Shown in pieces: positions 58,146 to 64,000 of a stretch of DNA of 64,000 nt; within the stretch, counting starts at the first letter, position 1; each line of letters opens with the position of its first letter. The notes beneath the pieces are model-generated. The model had not been told where the DNA came from, ran no database searches, and saw only the letters and a list, made by a program, of their open reading frames with translations. The stretch covers positions 1,922,001 through 1,986,000 of the forward strand of contig JAGTJL010000007.1 of NCBI GenBank assembly GCA_020746875.1, given 5' to 3'. This stretch comes from Rhexocercosporidium sp. MPI-PUGE-AT-0058 (Eukaryota > Ascomycota > Leotiomycetes > Helotiales). Made by a program: the position numbers and the translations under genes.

Positions 58146-58484
58146 ATGCCAGGAAGGTCGAGGTATCGTCTGTACATTGCTTATAGCCCAGTGATCACGA
58201 GTATTGATGCCATGATTTCGTTTGTCGAAGGAGAAAAGACCTCAATCCCTCCTCCGAGCGACGTGTATCAATTTCACAGAGTTGGGGTTGACTGCGAAAA
58301 GGTAAGTTAGTGATTGCGAAGGAAGCTCGAGAATCTTACGAATAACGACCGTTTAATACTTCAGATGTATTATAACGAGCCAACCCAAAGAAGAAGGTCT
58401 CCCAAAAGCGAAGTCGTAAGAGATCCGTTTGGCAACCCAGAAGCAAACTCGATCGATAGTCACATGGAGGCGAGCCGCATTTGA
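58146..58484 (+). CDS. Small hypothetical protein, 2 exons, 91 aa
   Basis: ATG 58146 opens a 156-nt exon (MPGRSRYRLYIAYSPV at its start) ending GAAAAG|GTAAGT. A 62-63-nt intron ends at CTTCAG (58364), and exon 2 runs 58365-58484. The junction is phase 0 and the total is 92 codons with the stop. The protein is basic at its start, then has a segment DVYQFHRVGVDCEKMYYNE and a charged tail (RRRSPKSEVVRDPFGNPEAN). The MPGR-RYxLYxAY opening resembles the start of some fungal uncharacterised families, but the rest is too short to assign; it could be the surviving N-terminus of a longer gene. Confidence 0.5.
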
Positions 58485-58760
58485 CCGGATACCTAACCAA
58501 AGCTTAAAGCTTGCCCACCTAAGTATTATATATGTACTGAGTAGTCGGTGTCAGAATTAAATAAAGGTCACATACCCCGAGCTGAGAGGGTCTAATGCTT
58601 GCCAATATACAACGGTAACAAGGGAAGGCGCACTCTCTATCGCTTTCAGCCTAGATTCCGGAGTAGTGTGCTGAATTTAGGGTCTATCGAGGAATTCTAA
58701 CCTCATAGTTTATCTATCATATCTAATATCTAACTGGAGATGATGACTATGAAGGAGCTA

Positions 58761-59795
58761 TCAAAATGTACCCCCAAACGGATAAGCTGTTTTATCATGA
58801 GGCCAACCTGGTAGAATTGCAGAGGATTCCGTTGAAGGACCCAACCCTTGACTGATATACACCACCAAAACAGCAGCATAAGCAGCCGTTGATGCAAAGA
58901 TTTCAGCGCGGCGAGCATTCTTCAAAAGGTCAACCATGAACGCAAAGAGGGAGGTGAAAAGCGAAACCATTCCCAGTCTGAGCTTCCACCTTTGTCTGTC
59001 GAGGACAGACAAGACGGCCATCGCTCCGAGAAGTAATATGGCGCAGAATATGGTGCTAATAACGTTGCCAGCGAATTGAATGCGGCCTTCCGAGAAATAG
59101 AAGATCTTGAGATTTGATTGCGAGGTCCGTTTGCAGTCCTGTTGTATTGTTAGAGTTTGTGTCATTCAGGTATCGAGCGAAGACTTCTAGAAATCCTGGA
59201 GATTACGGCGGGTAAATCACAGAATTTTCCTGGGTTGGAGGGGATTCTCGTCGGATCGTACTTGCCTTACAACAGCACCCAAAGTTGTCTCTGAGAAACG
59301 AGCTCAAGCGATCATCATCCGTAGGAGCGAGTGCTACGAGGTCTCTCTTATTATCTAGGAGATGAGAATCTGGACCAAGGAGTATCGCGTCTTCTAGATG
59401 ATTTCTATTTCCCCCGAAAAAGTATATTCGGAACGTCGCCAATAGACGTTAAGACGGATTCTTAAAGGCCAGAATCTGTTGCTCCCGGATCAACGCTTCT
59501 CTTGCATTTCGTCAGCTCTCGAAAATCCACGTATTCAAGATCTGGATCAGCAATCTGATCCTGAAGTTTCACGTGCTCCATCTTATCTTTACCACCACTA
59601 CCTCTTGCCGTCATCCTCAACCCTGGATTCCCTGCCACGTTCTCAAAATCCTCTCTATCTAAATCATTAAGCATCTTCTCCAACTTCGCGACCACGCTTT
59701 AAAGATGTAAAAGATTGCGAGCTCCGAGACAGTTAAAGCGTCTATACATTTCGGCGTCGTTATCTTAGTCAATAAAGTCCGCCAAAGTGCCTTAC
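58761..59795 (-). pseudogene. Decayed DUF6594 membrane-protein gene
   Basis: Read on the minus strand, the order of motifs is that of fungal DUF6594 proteins: GTLADFID, then ARNLLHL, AKLEKMLNDLDREDFEN, later DLEYVDFRELTKC, then KRDLVALAPTDDDRLSSFL, and finally three hydrophobic helices (GNVISTIFCAILLLGAMAVL, MVSLFTSLFAFMV, AYAAVLVVYISQG) ending at 58761. At least three Gln positions in the 5' part are TAA, and the frame shifts once near 59455. The last intron (59265-59139) uses a GC donor (GCAAGT) and a CTAAC branch site and keeps frame. The 3' half is intact, the 5' half is dead. Stop codons at CAA sites again suggest RIP-type transitions. DUF6594 function is unknown. Confidence 0.75.
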
Positions 59796-61052
59796 GGATT
59801 TCTTTGCACCCCCGACATCTTCTCCTCTCTTCTATTTTCTACCTTTCTTTATTTCTACGGTGTCCTGCTTTTTAGTTTTACTTTATGTTATACAATATTG
59901 TTACTGTTCCGAGGGAATAAACTGCGTGGCATGTTTTCTTTAAATCTCCACCTCCTTTTTCCACCTCTTCAAAAAGCGCAGCAGACTGCTCATTGACTTG
60001 TCCTAAAACAGAGACGATCCTGAAATCGACTTGGACGGCCTTTCCTCGGTCTTCCTTCCCAGCAACCGTCGGAGGGCCAGATAATACCTATCAGCAGAGT
60101 TCTTCAGATATTGAAATGGGTCAGCTAGATGACCCTTCCTAAACTATAAAAATCCCTGCCATCAAAGACGAAATTCTCTGCTAGATGGCTCCTAAATACT
60201 CCCCAAAGAGGCAATACCAACCCTACAACCCGCCTCGGATCTCCTTTTAGGTTCTACATCACTTCAATCACCATTAGCAGGAACTGGATTTCGCCTGCCC
60301 CGCGGATGTAAAGAGATTGCACAGCGTTGTACTGAGAAAAGAACAAACACCCAAGCCAGAACTAGTCTGTAAGGTCGACGAAGGATTCTTTATGACGGGT
60401 AAGATCCTTAAGAGACGGTTCTCATGTTATCTCTTTAAGGGAATCGGGCAATTATTATAAGAATCTGATAAATGACTTATAGATTTACGTCGTTTGGCGG
60501 CTGATTAGTACGCAACTTCTCTAAAGAATCAAAGCTTTTATCACGATTGGGTAGCACGTACTGGATATCACTAAAATCCCTCTCGTATAGAAATTGCAAG
60601 ACTAATCACTTGCCCGTCCGAACACTGTCCTAACGCAGAGATTTAATTGGGGCACCCCTGCTTAAGACCCGGGAACTTCTAGATTACGTGAACTGCTAAG
60701 ATAACTACCTTGAATACAGATCGGTCTTGACTAAACAATTTTAAGTACTAGTAAGATTCCTATCTAAGGCTTTCTGCTTAGCCTTTACGCGGTCTCGGGA
60801 TTTCTGTAGCCACAGTAAGGTGCTAGAAGATATCGGCTATAAGAAGGAGTAGGTAAGATAAGTCTCTTAAAGCAGAGTTTACTCTAAAGGGCTTTTAGTC
60901 TTACTTGCTCCATCTTAGATAGCTACTTGTCTTAGAGTCACTGCTCTAAGATAAGTCTAAAACTGAGATCGTTGACCTAGCACTTCTATTATCTTATATT
61001 TCGTGTATTATAAGGTATTTGTCTTACGTAACTACCTATAACAGGACTATTA
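59796..61052. other. AT-rich, stop-dense region, probably RIP-mutated repeat
   Basis: This stretch has short remnants that read like protein (for example near 60184-60240, MAPKYSPKRQYQPYNPPRIS) broken by many TAA/TAG codons. It also has small palindromes such as TCTTAGAG/CTCTAAGA near 60935-60955. It looks like an old mutated repeat or gene, unidentified. No intact feature. Confidence 0.4.
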
Positions 61053-61246
61053 TACTTAGTATCAAGGGTAAATAATGTACAATTCTAGTCTGTGCTTAAA
61101 TCCATGAAATTTAGAGATTTGGTAATGTGGTGGATTAACATTCCTTTATCATTGGGTAATACCCCTGTATACAGCCCTGGCAAGTAGAAACCTCTGGAAT
61201 CGTGCACAGACTGCGAATGCACATTATTTACCCATAATACGAAGTA
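61053..61246. mobile_element. MITE-like element, 194 bp, about 43-bp inverted ends
   Basis: The left end (TACTTAGTATCAAGGG onward, 61053-61095) matches the reverse complement of the right end (TACTTCGTATTATGGG onward) over about 43 bp with scattered mismatches. Shared blocks are GGGTAAATAATG and AGTCTGTGC. The outermost bases are TA, as expected for a TA target duplication, and the 194 bp are non-coding. It lies just outside the broken Tc1/mariner transposase and may be a non-autonomous relative or an independent insertion. Confidence 0.6.
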
Positions 61247-61332
61247 TGTACTTCGTAATAGGCATAACTGTTCCGTCAAGACACTAAATGCTTGGCAATG
61301 CTGCTTTTGTAAAACCCCTAGTATTTTGTATA

Positions 61333-62374
61333 CTAGCCACGAGCTCTAATCACTGCAAAACATCGGGCTCTCATACTATGTACAAGCTCTCTTACTCTCT
61401 CGTGAGAGATAGATTCCCAAGCCTCTTGAACTGCAGCTCTTAGCCTCTTATAAGAGCTATGAACGGTAGGGAAATGAGCTTGGATATAATCCTTCATATT
61501 ATCTCAAAGAGTCTCAATAGGGTTCAAATCAAGACTATTCGCTGGCCATTGCATATACCTGATTCCAGCGGCCTTAAGTACTGATTTTTGTAAAGGCAGA
61601 AGCATGTCCTTTAGCGTTATCTTGCTGAAAAAGGAGCTCCGGATGCTCTTGAAGGATTTCATTAACGATTGGAACGATGATTCCAGAGTATGATCCCTCG
61701 TTGATATTCTCCCAATCCTTCTCCCAAAACAACCCGCGATGACGGCCGTATTTCCTAGATATAGACCCCCAAAACATCCATCCAATCTTTCTTTGATATC
61801 TTGACTGTACGCAATCCTTATCATACAGTTCGTCTGGCCCAACTTTACGTGTAACTCTGATTTTAGTATGCTGGCCTAGTTGTGTCCACGTCTCGTCACT
61901 CCAAAGAACTATATCCCACTTCTCGTTCGTCCAGTCCCAGTGTTCAATAGCCCAAGCTAATCGCGCAAGCCGTTGAGCCTCCGTAAGAGGGCATTTCCGT
62001 CGTTCAACTGCTCGTACAAATCCTTCTCGTTTAAATGCCGTTCGTATAGACTTTTCACCGCAATCCCAGCCTAGTATGCTAGGTATCTCGATCCAAGGCG
62101 TCTCACGGTTTTTTCGAGAAGCTGTAACCCATTGAATCAGCTTCTTTCGTTGAGGAGTATTTAGAAGGACTTTCCGGCCGGTTCGATGCTTTTGAGGAGT
62201 AAGCCGGTGTGAGAGTGCGTAGCATACTTGATCGTAGGTATAACCTGTAATCAAGCAAATCTGCGCACGAGTAAGTTGAGCGTCAAAAAAGAGAGTAGAA
62301 ATACGTAATCGTTCATCTCGTGTAAGCTCCTTCTTTGGTTGTTTAGGGACTGGTATGCTGAATGTTGGTTCCAT
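61333..62374 (-). pseudogene. Broken Tc1/mariner transposase
   Basis: From ATG 62374 the minus strand encodes a Tc1/mariner-type transposase. It has an N-terminal helix-turn-helix (RLRISTLFFDAQLTRAQIC), a second one (NTPQRKKLIQWVTASRKN), the catalytic blocks LWSDETW and QQDNAKGH, and, after a +1 frameshift, NSLDLNPIETL with the final acidic residue. The frameshift falls in an AAAAA run near 61585 (one A too many). A TGA stands where the expected Trp follows ETL (61504). Beyond it the sequence continues as SYKRLRAAVQEAWESIS and ends at TAG 61335. Full length would be about 345 codons, normal for the family. Only two lesions: a fairly young inactive copy. Terminal inverted repeats were not identified with confidence. 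Confidence 0.85.
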
Positions 62375-63802
62375 GTTGAATAGCTTCAAGTTACAGTAGA
62401 GATAGAGTGAGCAAAAGCAGCGGGAGAACACCACTTATTCATTGGAGAGTAGACCCCTGTAGCGTAGAAGGTACGAGAAGCCTTGGCGGCATCAGATTCG
62501 CCGGCGACGAAGTAAGGAGTTTCAAGTTAAACTCTGTCCAGAAGAATCGCGAGCCGGCCGGCCGACTTAAATCTTACATTAATTATCCGATGAGCTGTTA
62601 CCTTCCAAAGAAGTGGTCCACGTTTCCTAACTCTACATGGCACTTTATATACTTTGTAAATATAAGGGGTGTGTTAAATTTTTGCTTTTTGATAGGGATG
62701 CGTTCAGACCCTTGTAAACTGGCCATTATCGAAAACAAATGTCACAATAAGTAGAAGGTAAGCAACAAGCTAGGGGCAAAAGTTTCGAGTTTGTAGAATA
62801 GCTTTAAGTGTGGTAAAGCAGGTATGGTAGGGGCTGACGTGCTAAAGGACAAGAGTCATCATAGTCAGGCACGCTCATCCGAGCCATATCAAACTGCACA
62901 GAGTGGAAGCTTTTAAAACGGGAAGAGATTACCAGGACCAAGTAAAGTCACCGAGGCCAGACTCACATAGCGGGAGGGCTCTCACTCAAGGCAGTGGGAG
63001 GTGATGTCGAGAGCAGTCAGTATTTGAAGCTGACAGCCCTCGAATCATGGCGGTTAAACATCGGTCGCTAGCATGGAAGAAGTTCCGCAAGCCATCATCA
63101 GTTTCCTGACGGTAGATAGTGACTACCCTAGTTCATCATTCTACACCTACACGCCTTAATTAGATCTCTACCTATATCCCGCAACCTAAATTTCCACCAA
63201 TTGTGACCTCGTAATCTTCTCCCCTTCCAGCCCATATAAAATTAATGGTCAGTAAAAAGCGGTAGAACAGAAACTCAAAGATTTAGTGCGTTAAGCAACA
63301 AATCCCCAGATGATTAATAAGCAAAAGTTCAGAGTAGAATTTCTCTTGATCCTAATATTAAGTTCAAGCTATGAATGGATGAGAATAAGCGTTCAGCCAA
63401 TGAAGTGCTTCGATTCCGTTAGAAACAGCACAGTCACAAACCAGGGTTTCGGTCTTCTGTCCCCACCCTCTTTGATTCCTGGAACTTATAACCTATCGCC
63501 GCTAATTATCAGGATCAAACACCGTTGACAAATCCTTCCATCTAGATCTCCTGATAGACACGAGCCCTCAACACTTTCGCTTCCAACGCAATGGACCTAC
63601 CTATATCCGCATCCCGCATCAGATCACAGACGACCACGAACTCGGCTTGAATTTCTGATCGCCCTCGAAGCTTTAATAAATTTGTAGTACTTAAGACACT
63701 TCTTGTATGTGAGACACTTTTCGTATTGTGGGATTGAAGAACCTCGGACGTTCCCTTGTCAAATGTGCGAACCGGCTGTTCTCACAAGCATGTAAAAGAC
63801 TA
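62375..63802. other. Intergenic, transposon flank
   Basis: Holds the 5' flank of the mariner-like pseudogene and further non-coding sequence. The frames at 62407-62754 and 63310-63528 (+) have no domain or splice support. Confidence 0.4.
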
Positions 63803-63985
63803 CGGAGGTACAGCGGTTAAGTGTTGTCAGAGCGGCGGCAAGGGGTTGCCCCTTTTGTCGCGACACTTGCCTTGACAGGAGGCCTTTATTTATGAATTAA
63901 GCTTTTGCTCCTTAAAGGCAAGTGTTTGTAGAGCAGGAGCAGGGACCTACGGCTCCTCTTACAACACTTCACCGCTGTACCTCCG
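63803..63985. mobile_element. MITE-like element with TA flanks and nested palindromes
   Basis: The ends begin CGGAGGTACAGCGG in inverted orientation (about 25 bp, one mismatch) and are flanked on both sides by TA (63801-63802, 63986-63987). Inside are a second inverted pair (ACACTTGCCTT / AAGGCAAGTGT) and a short hairpin (AAGGGG-TTG-CCCCTT). There is no coding frame. Size, TA flanks and hairpin potential fit a Tc1/mariner-type MITE. Confidence 0.65.
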
Positions 63986-64000
63986 TATGACTTGAAAGTC

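Noticed and set aside
61249..62760. Terminal inverted repeats for the mariner-like pseudogene
   Set aside because: Only weak similarity between flanks (around an ACCCCTA-type stretch on each side) could be found by eye, too little to define ends.

Overview
The window is nuclear DNA of a filamentous ascomycete (Pezizomycotina). The genes have short introns (mostly 47-120 nt) with GTAAGT/GTATGT-type donors and CTAAC/CTGAC-like branch sites. Several genes belong to families typical of this group: an SAT4/rhodopsin-like membrane protein, a Clr5-ankyrin protein, a DUF6594 protein, a double GFA-domain protein, and Fot1/pogo and Tc1/mariner transposons whose Gln codons have become stops in the manner of repeat-induced point mutation (RIP). 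A leotiomycete (Helotiales-like) host is my best guess from gene content, but it is inference only.

Layout. Positions 1-17 kb are gene-poor and accessory. They hold a possible small secreted protein and four dispersed, diverged paralogues of a short (~180-220 aa) C2H2 zinc-finger family, all on the + strand. Positions 17-40 kb form a conserved housekeeping-like block: an alpha/beta hydrolase and a RING/RS protein sharing a divergent promoter, UTP16 (ribosome biogenesis), a 93-aa membrane protein, a Sel1/TPR-like protein, an SDR, a GFA-domain locus split by an in-frame stop, and a seven-exon SAT4-family membrane protein. A 1.8-kb pogo-like transposon and an F-box/zinc-finger-like gene of uncertain structure interrupt this block. 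Positions 40-50 kb are repeat-rich. They hold a SINE-like insertion with a 14-bp target duplication, an eroded ~140-bp tandem array, the NC2-alpha/Bur6 gene, and a second, heavily RIP-mutated copy of the same pogo-like transposon. Positions 50-64 kb are mixed: two orphan proteins, a Clr5-ankyrin gene, a 91-aa two-exon gene, a decayed DUF6594 gene, a broken Tc1/mariner transposase, and two MITE-like inverted-repeat elements with TA flanks.

There is no biosynthetic cluster, CRISPR array, rRNA or convincing tRNA gene. The genes do not form one pathway. Two themes connect them: transcription and RNA processing (Bur6, UTP16, the RING/RS protein, C2H2 proteins), and a genome-defence signature in which transposons and one resident gene family share C-to-T type nonsense changes. 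The most notable observations are the local C2H2 family, the swapped terminal sub-repeats in the two pogo copies, the SINE-like element beside a cryptic tandem array, the TAG between two GFA domains, and the 20-nt micro-exon in the SAT4-type gene.

Exon boundaries were worked out by hand from reading frame and splice-site consensus. Models called high confidence close exactly in frame and restore family motifs across the junctions.
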